Below, one piece after another: positions 43,297 through 52,172 of a stretch of 64,000 bases of DNA. The stretch spans positions 186,001-250,000 of the forward strand of contig NZ_JYMR01000012.1 of the NCBI RefSeq assembly GCF_000938255.1, read 5' to 3'. Every line of letters begins with the position of its first letter. The first letter of the stretch is position 1. This DNA is from Bradyrhizobium sp. LTSP849. Lineage in GTDB: Bacteria > Pseudomonadota > Alphaproteobacteria > Rhizobiales > Xanthobacteraceae. The notes beneath the pieces were generated by a model. That model saw nothing but the letters and a program-made list of their open reading frames with translations, did not search any database and was not told the DNA's origin. The position numbers and the translations under genes were made by a program.

Positions 43297-43812
43297 TCAG
43301 ATTTCCTTGCCACGCTTGCGCATCTCGGCGCGGAAGTTGCCCATCACGGTCTCGGAGAAGTTCTGGGCCCAGGAGTTCATGAAGGCCATGCTGAGACCAA
43401 TGGCGCGGGGTTCAGCGCTGATCAGCTTCTGTCCGAGCGGCGACTTGTAGAAGGTCACGAGGTCCTTCAGCTCCTGCTCGGTGAACTCGCTGGCATAGAT
43501 CTGCGCCATGCCATCGCCGATCTCGTTCTGACGGCCAGCGAGCTGCTGGGCGACGATCGGCGCGACCTCGTTGAGGTCCTTCTGATAGTTCAGGTTCTGC
43601 TGGGTCAGCGCGATCTTGGTCTTCTCGACCAGGCCGGGCACGGCGCCGGCGTACATCGCAGCGGCGTTCTTGATCGTCAGGATCTCCTTGGCCGCTGCAA
43701 TCGCCGCAGGCGAAGCCTTCGGCGGGGTCGACTGCGCCATGGCCGGAACGGCCGAGAGGGCCAGTCCCACAGCGAGGGTCGCGGCCGGCAAGAATTTCAA
43801 CAGGCTCTTCAT
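43297..43812 (-). CDS. DUF2059 domain-containing periplasmic protein
   Basis: The 171-residue protein has a signal peptide, LLKFLPAATLAVGLALSAVPAMAQ. The DUF2059 helical core contains EFTEQELKDLVTFYKSPLGQKLI and the preceding EIGDGMAQIYASEF. The K-S-P-x-G-[QR]-K segment is the family hallmark. The function is unknown; it is an exported soluble helical protein. GGAGACTAGGA stands before the ATG. It starts two bases after the rpiA stop, so it is co-transcribed with rpiA. Confidence 0.9.
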   Translation of the reverse strand: MKSLLKFLPAATLAVGLALSAVPAMAQSTPPKASPAAIAAAKEILTIKNAAAMYAGAVPGLVEKTKIALTQQNLNYQKDLNEVAPIVAQQLAGRQNEIGDGMAQIYASEFTEQELKDLVTFYKSPLGQKLISAEPRAIGLSMAFMNSWAQNFSETVMGNFRAEMRKRGKEI

Positions 43813-43814
43813 TC

Positions 43815-44522
43815 CTAGTCTCCTTTCGGCTTTCGCCGTTCAACCACGCGGATTCCCTCGCCACCCGCCAAAACAGCCGAGCTGGCCAAGCCGATAAACA
43901 GTCCATGTTCGACCACGCCGGGGATTGCGCTCAACGCCGTGGCGAGATGAGCGGGATCCTCAATTCGTCCGAGCCGGGCATCGACGATCCAGTGGCCGCC
44001 ATCGGTGACGAAAACGTGGCCATCCTTGCCCTTGCGGACCGCCATTTGCCCAGAAACGCCGCATTCCGCAAATGCCTTCTCGATCGCGCGGCGTGTCGCC
44101 CCTAATCCGAACGGGATCACCTCGACCGGCAGCGGAAAGCGGCCGAGCGCAGGCACCCATTTGGTGTCATCGGCGATCACGATCATGCGATCCGAGGCGG
44201 CTGCCACGATCTTCTCGCGCAGCAGCGCGCCGCCGCCGCCCTTGATCAGATTGAGCGCGGGATCGATCTCGTCCGCGCCGTCGATGGTGATGTCGAGATG
44301 ATCGATCTCATCGAGCGTGGTTAGCGGCACACCGCAGCGCATCGCGTCGGCGCGCGTCGTCTCCGAGGTCGGCACGCCGATCACCTTGAGCCCGGCGCGC
44401 ACGCGCTCGCCGAGCAGCTCGACGAAGTGTTTTGCGGTCGACCCGGTGCCAAGCCCGAGCTGCATGCCGTCACGCACCTCCTCGAGGGCGCGCGCCGCGG
44501 CCTGCCGCTTCAACTGGTCCAT
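43815..44522 (-). CDS. rpiA: Ribose-5-phosphate isomerase A
   Basis: The 235-residue enzyme interconverts ribose-5-phosphate and ribulose-5-phosphate in the pentose phosphate and Calvin pathways. Substrate-binding loops are [17 protein letters not shown] near the N-terminus and [25 protein letters not shown], where D and K/E are catalytic. A later loop is [20 protein letters not shown]. The ATG at 44522 ([13 protein letters not shown]) is preferred; a TTG two codons earlier is possible. It heads the pair with DUF2059 and is divergent from gph. Confidence 0.95.
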   Translation of the reverse strand: MDQLKRQAAARALEEVRDGMQLGLGTGSTAKHFVELLGERVRAGLKVIGVPTSETTRADAMRCGVPLTTLDEIDHLDITIDGADEIDPALNLIKGGGGALLREKIVAAASDRMIVIADDTKWVPALGRFPLPVEVIPFGLGATRRAIEKAFAECGVSGQMAVRKGKDGHVFVTDGGHWIVDARLGRIEDPAHLATALSAIPGVVEHGLFIGLASSAVLAGGEGIRVVERRKPKGD

Positions 44523-44695
44523 GTCCAAATTGCGCCTGCCTCTGGGTTAAGGGGTTGCCGCCAATATCGGCCGCTTGCGGCGGCCTATGTAGCCTCGTTT
44601 TCCCTCGGAGAACAGGGTCTGGGGAACAGGCCTATAAGCTGATCTTATGGCCGCTCCCCTTGCGCCGGGCCGGCCGGACCGATAGCGCTCTCGGC

Positions 44696-45385
44696 ATGAC
44701 CACCCCAGACAAGACCTGTCCCTACACCCTCGTCTTCGATCTCGACGGCACGCTTGTGGATACGGCGCCCGACCTGATCACCGCGCTGAATTACGTGCTC
44801 GATCGCGAAGGGCTGCCGCCGGTGCCGATGGCCTCGGCCCGCAACATGATCGGTGCCGGCGCCCGCAAGCTGATCGAACGGGGGCTGGAGGCCGAGGGGC
44901 GCACCGTCAGCGTGGCAGACATGGATCGCCTGACGTCGGATTTCATCGCCTATTACGCCGACCATATCGCCGTCGAATCGCGGCCCTTCGAGGGGCTCGA
45001 GGACGCCCTCGACCTTTTTGCGGCACAGGGCCATCGGCTGGCAGTCTGCACCAACAAGCTGGAATGGCTGTCGAAGCGGCTGCTCGACCAGCTCGGCCTC
45101 AGCGGCCGGTTCGCGGCGATCTGCGGCGCCGATACGTTTGGGGTCCAGAAGCCCGATCCGACCATTTTCCGGGAGACCGTGGCGCGGGCCGGCGGGGACG
45201 TGAAGGCCAGCATCATGGTCGGGGACGCCGGAACCGACGTCGGGGTCGCCCGGCGCGCCGGGGTGCCCGTGATCGGGGTCAGTTTTGGCTATACCGACGT
45301 GCCGATCGCCGAGCTGAAGCCGGACCGGCTGATCCATCACATGCGCGACCTGCCGGCCGCGGCCCACAGCCTGATGACGGCTTAG
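44696..45385 (+). CDS. gph: Phosphoglycolate phosphatase (HAD family)
   Basis: The 229-residue HAD hydrolase contains motif I VFDLDGTLVDT (nucleophile Asp), motif II AVCTNKLEW, motif III KPDPTIF and motif IV MVGDAGTDVGVARRAG, with a helical cap between motifs I and II. It matches Gph, which clears 2-phosphoglycolate from oxygenase activity or DNA repair. The ATG at 44696 (MTTPDKTCPYTL) is the sensible start; a longer open frame reaches 44432 inside rpiA. It is divergent from rpiA. Confidence 0.88.
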   Translation: MTTPDKTCPYTLVFDLDGTLVDTAPDLITALNYVLDREGLPPVPMASARNMIGAGARKLIERGLEAEGRTVSVADMDRLTSDFIAYYADHIAVESRPFEGLEDALDLFAAQGHRLAVCTNKLEWLSKRLLDQLGLSGRFAAICGADTFGVQKPDPTIFRETVARAGGDVKASIMVGDAGTDVGVARRAGVPVIGVSFGYTDVPIAELKPDRLIHHMRDLPAAAHSLMTA

Positions 45386-45541
45386 CCTCCCTACAAGGCA
45401 CTGAAATTACTCTATAATTCGTAGGAACCCTGCGTTAACCATCTATTAACTATGCGCAGCCCGCCGGTTGCCTGCGGAAAACGACCCTCCTAAGGTCGCC
45501 GCGGGGAATGTGGCGGTTCGTCGCAGTAGAAGTGGATGGTC

Positions 45542-46024
45542 ATGCGTCGTGTCATCGCGATTGCGTTAGCGGGAGCGAGCCTTGGTGGCTGCTCCTCAGT
45601 GTCTTGGGACATGTTCAAATCGGCTCCGCCGACCGTCCAGGTCCGGCTCGAATCCAATCCCCCGGGCGCCGACGCAAATACCTCGCTCGGGCCGGGCTGC
45701 AAGACCCCCTGCTCAGTGTCGGTTCCCGCCCCCAACGCCCCCTTCACGGTCAACTACGCTCTGAACAAGTACCAGCCGGTCAGCGTGCCCGTGAACGTGA
45801 TCAAGAATCCCGGCGATTTCACAACGCCCGCTTCGGTGACCACCGATCCGAACCCGGTCTTTGCCGAGCTCCAGGCGGCAGTTCCGCCCAAGCCGGTAAG
45901 GAAGCCGCACCGGCCGAAGCCAAAGAAGCCGAAACCGGCTGCAGCCGCTCCCGCCGCAGCGCCGGCCGATGCTGCACCCGCCGCGGGCACGCCGTTCCCC
46001 GATCCGAATGCGGGCAAGCGCTGA
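45542..46024 (+). CDS. Lipoprotein with Pro/Lys/Ala-rich tail
   Basis: The 160-residue protein has a lipoprotein signal, MRRVIAIALAGASLGGC, with a lipobox LGGC, so it should be lipidated at that Cys. The mature part carries a PEGA-like strand set, VQVRLESNPPGADANTSLGPGCKTPCSVSVPAP. The tail, PPKPVRKPHRPKPKKPKPAAAAP, is low complexity and basic, a plausible peptidoglycan- or envelope-spanning stretch. Two ATGs (45536, 45542) are possible. It lies alone between gph and moaA. Confidence 0.8.
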   Translation: MRRVIAIALAGASLGGCSSVSWDMFKSAPPTVQVRLESNPPGADANTSLGPGCKTPCSVSVPAPNAPFTVNYALNKYQPVSVPVNVIKNPGDFTTPASVTTDPNPVFAELQAAVPPKPVRKPHRPKPKKPKPAAAAPAAAPADAAPAAGTPFPDPNAGKR

Positions 46025-46132
46025 CTTCCGCACAGCGCACGATTGTCCTTGCCGCTTCTGATGCTTAGATTGCTTCCAGAGCACCACTGAAGCAAAGGTG
46101 CGCCCGTCGCCGTAAGTGACAAGGCCTCTCGA

Positions 46133-47185
46133 ATGAACGGATCCACCGCGAGCCCTCTCGCCCCGGCGAGCCCTCTCGCCACGCTGTCGAGCGCTATGAC
46201 CGATCCGTTCGGGCGGACCATCTCGTATTTGCGCGTCTCCGTCACCGACCGGTGCGACCTGCGCTGCTTCTATTGCATGTCGGAAGACATGACGTTCCTG
46301 CCCAAGGCCGACCTCTTGACGCTCGAGGAGCTTGACCGGCTTTGCTCGGCCTTTATCGCCAAGGGCGTCAAGAAGCTGCGCCTCACCGGCGGCGAGCCTC
46401 TCGTTCGCCGCAACGTGATGTCGCTGGTGCGCTCGCTGTCGCGCCATCTGACGAGCGGCGCCCTGGGCGAGCTGACGCTGACCACCAACGGCACGCAACT
46501 CGCAAAGCATGCGCAGGAGCTTGCCGATTGCGGCGTCCGCCGCATCAACGTCTCGCTCGACACGCTCGACCCCAAGAAATTTCGCGAGATCACCCGCTGG
46601 GGCGAGATCGACAAGGTGCTGGAAGGCATCGAGGCGGCGCGTGCCGCGGGCCTCGCCGTGAAGATCAACGCGGTGGCGCTGAAGAATCTCAACGAGGACG
46701 AGCTCCCCGATCTGATGCGCTGGGCCCATGGCCAGGGCATGGGACTGACGCTGATCGAGGTGATGCCGATGGGCGAGATCGGCTCAGGCCGTATCGATCA
46801 ATATCTGCCGCTGTCGCTGCTGCGCGCGCGGCTCGCCCAACAGTTCACACTGACGGATCTGACTGAGACCACCGGCGGGCCGGCGCGCTATGTCAGCGTC
46901 GCCGAGACCGGCGGCAAGCTCGGCTTCATCACGCCGATGACCCATAATTTCTGTGAATCCTGCAACAGGGTGCGCATCACCTGCACGGGCACGCTGCACA
47001 CCTGCCTCGGCCACGAGGATGCCTCCGACCTGCGCAAGCCTCTGCGTGCATCTGACGACAATACGCTGCTGGCGGCTGCGATCGACCGCGCCATCGGGCT
47101 CAAGCCCAAGGGCCACGACTTCATCATCGACCGCCGCCACGACCGCCCCAGCGTCTCCAGGCACATGAGCGTCACCGGCGGCTGA
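46133..47185 (+). CDS. moaA: GTP 3',8-cyclase (molybdenum cofactor biosynthesis)
   Basis: A radical SAM enzyme that starts molybdopterin synthesis by cyclising GTP. The N-terminal Fe-S cluster is the CDLRCFYC triad (C41, C45, C48). A C-terminal second cluster comes from [19 protein letters not shown]. The protein ends in the essential VTGG tail. Length is 350 residues from 46133; a second ATG at 46196 ([14 protein letters not shown]) gives the usual N-terminus and may be the real start. No other moa genes are adjacent. It supplies cofactor for the organism's molybdoenzymes. Confidence 0.95.
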   Translation: MNGSTASPLAPASPLATLSSAMTDPFGRTISYLRVSVTDRCDLRCFYCMSEDMTFLPKADLLTLEELDRLCSAFIAKGVKKLRLTGGEPLVRRNVMSLVRSLSRHLTSGALGELTLTTNGTQLAKHAQELADCGVRRINVSLDTLDPKKFREITRWGEIDKVLEGIEAARAAGLAVKINAVALKNLNEDELPDLMRWAHGQGMGLTLIEVMPMGEIGSGRIDQYLPLSLLRARLAQQFTLTDLTETTGGPARYVSVAETGGKLGFITPMTHNFCESCNRVRITCTGTLHTCLGHEDASDLRKPLRASDDNTLLAAAIDRAIGLKPKGHDFIIDRRHDRPSVSRHMSVTGG

Positions 47186-47461
47186 ACAGGATCCGGATCC
47201 GGAGGGCCGCGCTAGCTCATTTACTCATTATGCGTCTAGCAGACTGACGTCCGGTCATCTCCCGACAGCGGCCGAAGAGCGGACATTCTCTGGGATCTCA
47301 GATGGGCCACAGCCGACATCGTCACCGTCCCGATATATTGGAACCTCGATGCAGGTTCAGATGCCCGCCAGTTCGCGCCAGAGCCTCGCTGGCGCGCTTC
47401 GATGAAGCCAGCGATGTCGACCCCCTGGTGGATAGCTGATGGGCAGGCTTATCAAGCGCTC
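47186..47461. other. Left flank of AT-richer islet, no gene recognised
   Basis: The 276 bp contain GGATCCGGATCC, a GCTAGC-rich stretch, and a CGGCCGAAGAGCGGACATTCTC segment. The last resembles degenerate, dispersed intergenic sequences of bradyrhizobia, ending in AGCGGACATT. No reading frame is credible. It probably marks the edge of an inserted segment. Confidence 0.4.
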
Positions 47462-47947
47462 TCACCGAGCCTTGAACAGCAAGTTGACGAGAAAGCAATC
47501 TCGCTGTTCAGGATACGCCGCCTGAAACCAGCTGATCGCCTGACGTGCGTTTGAGATGTGCAACTGTACTTGGGTGGATGTGTAGGGGCACGCAGTGCTG
47601 TAATCCGCGAGGATTCTCTGTTCGTAAAGACTGGCGACAATGCCGGAATAGCTGGCAATATCACCGAGCCCGCTAGTAGGCACGCCGGTTACTTTGTTTG
47701 GCTGGGTCGTGATGGTCTTGCACAGGGCGACGAAGGCTCTGTGGTCCACGCTTCGGTATACAAGCTCGTAGATGGGGGCGGAGCGAGATGTTGCGCCGAC
47801 GACCTTGTCCGCGGCCGCCTGCAAGGTGAAGTGGAACACAGCGTAGTAGGTGTCCGATACGGCTCTCCTCAGATCCGTTTCCGTGGCGCCCGGATTTGCC
47901 GCCGTTTCGTCTGCCCGTCGCAACAATTGGCTAGGATCGGGTGACAA
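47462..47947 (-). CDS. HEPN-like domain protein, TTG start
   Basis: The 161-residue helical protein contains LRRAVSDTYYAVFHFTLQAAADKV. This strongly resembles the HEPN superfamily signature (S-R-A-Y-Y-A-x-F-H-A-A-x-A-L-L) of small nucleotidyltransferase partners and RNase toxins. A later helix with HRAFVALCKTI and a C-terminal LHISNARQAISWFQAAYPEQR follow; the strict R-x4-6-H RNase motif is not obvious. The only start is a TTG at 47947, five bases after the upstream gene's stop, with GAGG/AGGA before it. It forms a two-gene unit with the 86-residue gene, in AT-richer DNA. Confidence 0.7.
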   Translation of the reverse strand: MSPDPSQLLRRADETAANPGATETDLRRAVSDTYYAVFHFTLQAAADKVVGATSRSAPIYELVYRSVDHRAFVALCKTITTQPNKVTGVPTSGLGDIASYSGIVASLYEQRILADYSTACPYTSTQVQLHISNARQAISWFQAAYPEQRDCFLVNLLFKAR

Positions 47948-47952
47948 AAATC

Positions 47953-48213
47953 CTATTCCTCATACTGAACGATTGGGAAGCGATCCTCGCCAGCATCCGC
48001 AAGCTTTTGCATGATCTGAATAATGGTGTTTGCAGAGCGCTGTCCCATAATGTGCGCCGAGGAGCCGGGCGTAAGAACGAACTTGATCTCCATTGCAGGC
48101 GCTCCTGTAGAATCAAATACAGGGGCCGTCCGAACATCGCGAAAACTCACGCCGTTCGATGTCGCGACGGTCTTTGCAATAGTAATAACTTCGTTGTCCG
48201 GAAGCGTGCTCAT
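47953..48213 (-). CDS. Small partner protein of the HEPN-like gene
   Basis: Eighty-six residues beginning MSTLPDNEVITIAKTVATSNGVSF, with central VFDSTGAPAMEIKFVLTPGSSAHIMG and ending FPIVQYEE. The predicted fold is small alpha/beta, without cysteines, signal or membrane segment. I do not recognise the family. It lies five bases upstream of the HEPN-like gene and precedes it, as antitoxins often precede toxins; that is inference. Base composition is less GC-rich than in surrounding genes. Confidence 0.6.
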   Translation of the reverse strand: MSTLPDNEVITIAKTVATSNGVSFRDVRTAPVFDSTGAPAMEIKFVLTPGSSAHIMGQRSANTIIQIMQKLADAGEDRFPIVQYEE

Positions 48214-48458
48214 CTGACCCTCTCACGCCCAGATATGTGCCGCGAAACGGCAAGCTTGTCTGGCCTTCGTCGTTGTCACACCTTATCATGAATCAGCAGC
48301 GTTAGGTCGGCAATGGGTCATTTGCGGACCTTTCCCGCCGATCAGGTCATGTTTGCTGCCCCCTGAAAGCAGACAATCCCGGATTTATGATCAATACCCC
48401 AGCGCTAGGCGCGCAGCGCGTTTCCGGGCAGATCGTGTTCAAACAATAACAGAAGACA

Positions 48459-49988
48459 TCACTCCCGGACGCCCGGTGCATAGCCGAAGCCCACAGCCGG
48501 TTCGGCCGCGGTTTCAACCCAGACACTCTTGACCGCTGTGTATTCAGAGAGAACCTCGACCCCGCTCGAACGGCCGTAGCCGCTCATGCCGAAGCCACCG
48601 AAGGGCGATGCGACGCTGATCGTCTTGTAGGAATTGATCCAGAACGTCCCTGCCCTGACTTGCGCAGCGACCCTATGCGCGCGCCCGACGTCGCGGGTCC
48701 AGACCGCACCCGCAAGACCGAAATCGCTGTCATTGGCGATCGCGACCGCTTCTTCCTCGGAATCGAACGGGATCGCGGCGACGACGGGTCCGAATATCTC
48801 GTCGCGGGCAACCGCCATGCTGTTGCTGACGTCGCGCAGGACGGTCGGCGCGATGAAGAATCCGCGTTGCTCGGTGCTGCCGTCGGTGCCGGTCGCAAGC
48901 GTCGCGCCCTCCGCGAGGCCCTGCTTCACCATTGCGAGCACGCGATCGTACTGCCGCGCGTTGTTGATCGGCCCAATTTCGGTATCCGCCGCACTGGGTG
49001 CACCGACCTTCAGCCTCGCTGCGCCATCCGCGACCATACTGACGAAACGATCGTAGACGGAGCGTTCGACCAGCAACCGCGAGCCAGCGACGCAGCTCTG
49101 TCCGGCGCCTGCGAAGATCGCCGACTGCGCACCGATCGCCGCGCGCGCAAGATCGGCGTCGGCGAACACGATGTTGGCAGACTTTCCACCGAGTTCGAGA
49201 ACGCAGGGCAACAGCCGCTTGGCCGCGGCCTCCGCGATCAGCCTGCCTGTCGGCACCGACCCGACGAAAACCACTTTCTTCACTGCGCGCTGGCCAAGCG
49301 CTGCCTGCCCCGTCGTGTGGCCGTAGCCTGCGAGCACGTTGACAAGACCGACCGGCAATCCGGCTTGCTCGGCGAGATGTGCCAATACCATGGAGGTGAG
49401 CGGCGTCAGCTCCGAAGGTTTTAGCAGCACGCCGTTGCCCATGGCGATGGCGGGCGCGACCTGCCAACCGCAGGTGAAGATCGGCGCATTCCAGGGCGTG
49501 ATCTGGAGCACGACACCGACAGGCTCGCGCCGCGTATAGTTGAGATGGCTCGACGGCACCGGGATCACATCGCCGTGGAACTTGTCGGTCCAGCCGGCAT
49601 AGTACTCGAACATCTCGGCAACCTTGGCGACCTCGACGCGCGTGTCGCGGATCGGCTTGCCGGCCGACAACGACTCAAGGCGCGCCAGTTCTTCCGCCTT
49701 GCCTTGAATTGCGCGCGCGATCGCCTGCATGACGCGGCCGCGGGCCGCGCCAGTCAGCCGTGTCCAGCTGGCTTGCGCCGCGACAGCTGCCGCTGCCGCC
49801 TCGGCGACCACGGCCTCACCGGCATCATGGTAGGCGTAGAGCGGCGCGCCGGTTGCGGGATCATCGATCGTGATGAGTTCGCCCGTGCCGGGAGCGATGC
49901 GGCTCGCGACGTGAGAACCGATCGCCGTGCAGTCGGGCCAGAACGGTGCGAGCGAATCGCGCAGCCGCGTGTCGATGAAGGGGGCCAT
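48459..49988 (-). CDS. Aldehyde dehydrogenase family protein 4
   Basis: A 509-residue enzyme with ITPWNAPIFTCGWQVAPAIAM (cofactor), FVGSVPTGRLIA, the catalytic Glu in CVLELGGKSAN, and the nucleophile C299 in AGAGQSCVAGSR. It belongs to the general ALDH superfamily; the substrate could be a semialdehyde, given its reductase partner. A GTG four codons upstream (50000) overlaps the previous stop as GTGA and is an alternative start; the ATG at 49988 is listed. It is co-transcribed with the HIBADH-family gene, and the pair faces a divergent LysR. Confidence 0.93.
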   Translation of the reverse strand: MAPFIDTRLRDSLAPFWPDCTAIGSHVASRIAPGTGELITIDDPATGAPLYAYHDAGEAVVAEAAAAAVAAQASWTRLTGAARGRVMQAIARAIQGKAEELARLESLSAGKPIRDTRVEVAKVAEMFEYYAGWTDKFHGDVIPVPSSHLNYTRREPVGVVLQITPWNAPIFTCGWQVAPAIAMGNGVLLKPSELTPLTSMVLAHLAEQAGLPVGLVNVLAGYGHTTGQAALGQRAVKKVVFVGSVPTGRLIAEAAAKRLLPCVLELGGKSANIVFADADLARAAIGAQSAIFAGAGQSCVAGSRLLVERSVYDRFVSMVADGAARLKVGAPSAADTEIGPINNARQYDRVLAMVKQGLAEGATLATGTDGSTEQRGFFIAPTVLRDVSNSMAVARDEIFGPVVAAIPFDSEEEAVAIANDSDFGLAGAVWTRDVGRAHRVAAQVRAGTFWINSYKTISVASPFGGFGMSGYGRSSGVEVLSEYTAVKSVWVETAAEPAVGFGYAPGVRE

Positions 49989-49996
49989 GGTGTCGC

Positions 49997-50869
49997 TCAC
50001 ATCCTGCCGAGCTGGAGCTCGACGATCCTGTTGAAGTCTTCGGCGTCGCCGATCGAGGCGGCGCTCTCGGACCAGATCCGCGCGGTCTCCCGGGCGATCG
50101 GCAGGTCGAGTGCCAGCCGGGCGATGAGCTGAGCGGCAAGGCGGACATCCTTGCGCATCAGCGCCATCGTGAATCCGGAATCAAAGGCGCCGTTCAGGAC
50201 CCATGTCGGTAGATTGACCTGCGTGACGCCGGACCGGCCGGAGCCGGCATTGAGACCTTCGAGCAGCCGGGCCGGATCGACCTCGGCGTCGCGCGCGATG
50301 CGCATCGCCTCTGCGGCGGTCAGCAGATGTGCGGCGCAGAGCAGATTGTTGATGATCTTGCAGACATGCCCGGCGCCGACCGATCCGACATGGACCCGCT
50401 TGGCGCTCATGTCGGCCAGGATCGGTTCGACCGCGGCCACATCGTCATCCGCGCCGCCGATCACCATGGTCATGGTGGCCGTGATGGCGCCCTTCGGACC
50501 GCCGCTGACGGGCGCATCGATCATCGCCATACCCTGCGCGGCAAGAGCCGCGGCGAGCCGGCGGGTCGTCTCGGGATTGGATGTCGAGGTGTCGACCACG
50601 CGCAGGCCTGGCCGCGCATGGGCAATGATGCCGTCCTTGCCGGCCACGACGGCGTCCACGATCTCGGCGGTCGGCAGCGACAGGACGAGCAGATCCGCGC
50701 GGGCGCAGAGCGGCGCAACGCCTTCGAAAACCGCTATGCCTTCCGATGCGAGCGCGCTGCGGGCCTTTTCCGAGGCGTCGGTCCCAAGCACTTCATGGCC
50801 AGCCCGCGTCAGCGAGAGCGCCATGCCGCGCCCCATATTCCCGAGCCCAACGACGCCGACGACCGCCAT
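49997..50869 (-). CDS. 3-Hydroxyisobutyrate-dehydrogenase family NAD(P)-dependent oxidoreductase
   Basis: The 290-residue beta-hydroxyacid dehydrogenase has a Rossmann motif, VGVVGLGNMGRGMALSL, near the start and the substrate segment MIDAPVSGGPKGA. Catalytic Lys is in GHVCKIINNLL, and an all-helical C-terminal domain contains the signature MRKDVRLA. Members oxidise 3-hydroxyisobutyrate or L-threonate, or reduce tartronate semialdehyde. Pairing with an ALDH suggests a catabolic step to or from a semialdehyde. The ATG at 50869 is preferred; an in-frame GTG at 50884 is possible. Confidence 0.92.
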   Translation of the reverse strand: MAVVGVVGLGNMGRGMALSLTRAGHEVLGTDASEKARSALASEGIAVFEGVAPLCARADLLVLSLPTAEIVDAVVAGKDGIIAHARPGLRVVDTSTSNPETTRRLAAALAAQGMAMIDAPVSGGPKGAITATMTMVIGGADDDVAAVEPILADMSAKRVHVGSVGAGHVCKIINNLLCAAHLLTAAEAMRIARDAEVDPARLLEGLNAGSGRSGVTQVNLPTWVLNGAFDSGFTMALMRKDVRLAAQLIARLALDLPIARETARIWSESAASIGDAEDFNRIVELQLGRM

Positions 50870-50941
50870 GTCTCTGTCCCTCACCTGCGAATGCCGGGAA
50901 GACCATAGGGATCCAGGGCCGGCCTGGGCATCAGCGGCGCG

Positions 50942-50968
50942 GTTGCCTAATGTTGCCTCATGAGCAAC
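50942..50968. promoter_or_regulatory. LysR-type operator candidate
   Basis: GTTGCC occurs twice (50942 and 50952), the second forming an inverted repeat with GCAAC: GTTGC-N7-GCAAC over 50952-50968. It lies in the gap between the HIBADH-family gene and the divergent LysR gene, ending nine bases before the preferred LysR start. This is the position expected for an autoregulated LysR operator. Confidence 0.5.
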
Positions 50969-50976
50969 ACTTGGGC

Positions 50977-51900
50977 ATGATCAATGCAATCGATGAGAAC
51001 CGGCTTCGCTATCTGTTCGAGGCCGCGCGCTACGGCGCCGTGCGCGCGGCCGCCGACGCGCTCGGCGTGAGCCCGTCTGTGGTGAGCCGCCAGATCGCCC
51101 TGCTCGAGCAAGCGCTCGACGCAGCCCTGCTCGACCGGCACAGCCGTGGGGTGCGACCCACCGAAGCCGGCGAGCTCCTGATCGAGCACTATCGCCGCCA
51201 TGCGGTGGACCGGGACGACACCCTGGCAAGGTTGCGGGAACTCCAGGGATTGCATCGCGGTCACATCGACCTCGTGCTGGGCGAAGGCTTTGTCGCCGAT
51301 CTCATGGGCGGCGCGCTCGGCGAGTTCTGGCGCCGGCATCCGCAGCTGACCATTTCGCTGGAACTCGCGGGCACGAGCGAGGTCATACGCGCAATAGCGG
51401 ACGATCGCTGCCACATCGGGCTCGTCTATCATCCACCCCAGGATCCACGGATCCGCTCCTGCGCCGCAATCCGCCAGCCGATTTGCCTGATCGCACGCCC
51501 TGACCATCCGCTTGCGAAGCTCCGCCGCCCGGTCAAGCTACGCGAGATCGCCAAACACGCGCTCGGGACCATGCATGCGGGCTATGGCACACGCCAATTG
51601 CTCGCGATGGCTGAGACATCCGAGAAGGTCGGCCTCTCGCCCAAGCTGACCACAACCTCGATAAGTATCTTGCGACATTTCGTTCGTTCCGATCTTGGCG
51701 TGACCTTGCTTCCGGCCTTTTCGGTCGCGGCCGATCTCGAGGACGGATCGCTCGTTGCCATTCCGGTCGACAACGTTCTGCTCTCCTCGGCAGAAGCCCA
51801 CATCATCACCCGATTGGGCCGTGAACTGCCGAACGCAGCCAGCCAACTGCTCAGGTTCTTGATCGGCCGGATGAAGGCCTTCCAGGCCGGCCGCCGCTAA
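50977..51900 (+). CDS. LysR family transcriptional regulator
   Basis: The 307-residue regulator has a winged helix: LRYLFEAARYGAVRAAADALG, then VSPSVVSRQIALLEQALD and LDRHSRGVRPTEAGELL. The effector domain begins at GHIDLVLGEGFVADLMGG. It contains the C-terminal subdomain LRHFVRSDLGVTLLPAF typical of the family. An ATG at 50950 (MLPHEQHLG) would make the coding region overlap the operator, so 50977 (MINAIDENRLRYL) is chosen. It is divergent from the reductase-ALDH pair, which it probably regulates. Confidence 0.9.
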   Translation: MINAIDENRLRYLFEAARYGAVRAAADALGVSPSVVSRQIALLEQALDAALLDRHSRGVRPTEAGELLIEHYRRHAVDRDDTLARLRELQGLHRGHIDLVLGEGFVADLMGGALGEFWRRHPQLTISLELAGTSEVIRAIADDRCHIGLVYHPPQDPRIRSCAAIRQPICLIARPDHPLAKLRRPVKLREIAKHALGTMHAGYGTRQLLAMAETSEKVGLSPKLTTTSISILRHFVRSDLGVTLLPAFSVAADLEDGSLVAIPVDNVLLSSAEAHIITRLGRELPNAASQLLRFLIGRMKAFQAGRR

Positions 51901-52172
51901 CCTAAGCTTTTGAGCGGCCGTCAATTTGTCCATTTTCCGATTGACGGCGCGCGAACCCGCTGGTTTGGTGCCCCCGCCTTTGCTTGCCCGGCAGCAATAA
52001 GCCGGCCCGCCCCTTCGGCGGTCGCGGTCAAGACGGCAAGGCGCGAGGGGAGGACTGACGCCGCAATCGCTCCGGACAACGAGCCGTGTGGTCGCATGCA
52101 TATTGCACGCGGGCCGAGTGATGCGCGCTGATGCCTCCCGTGAAGTCTAGACCGCGACGGAGAGAAAGTAAG
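51901..52172. other. Intergenic region between LysR and TRAP genes
   Basis: The 272 bp hold an inverted repeat CCGTCAAT / ATTGACGG (51918-51925, 51940-51947), which may end the LysR transcript or bind a regulator. GGAGAGAAAG lies at the right, the ribosome site for the next gene. No gene is seen. Confidence 0.5.

Noticed and set aside
46025..46132. Molybdenum-cofactor riboswitch before moaA
   Set aside because: Only short, imperfect stems could be drawn and no consensus of the moco RNA class was recognised.
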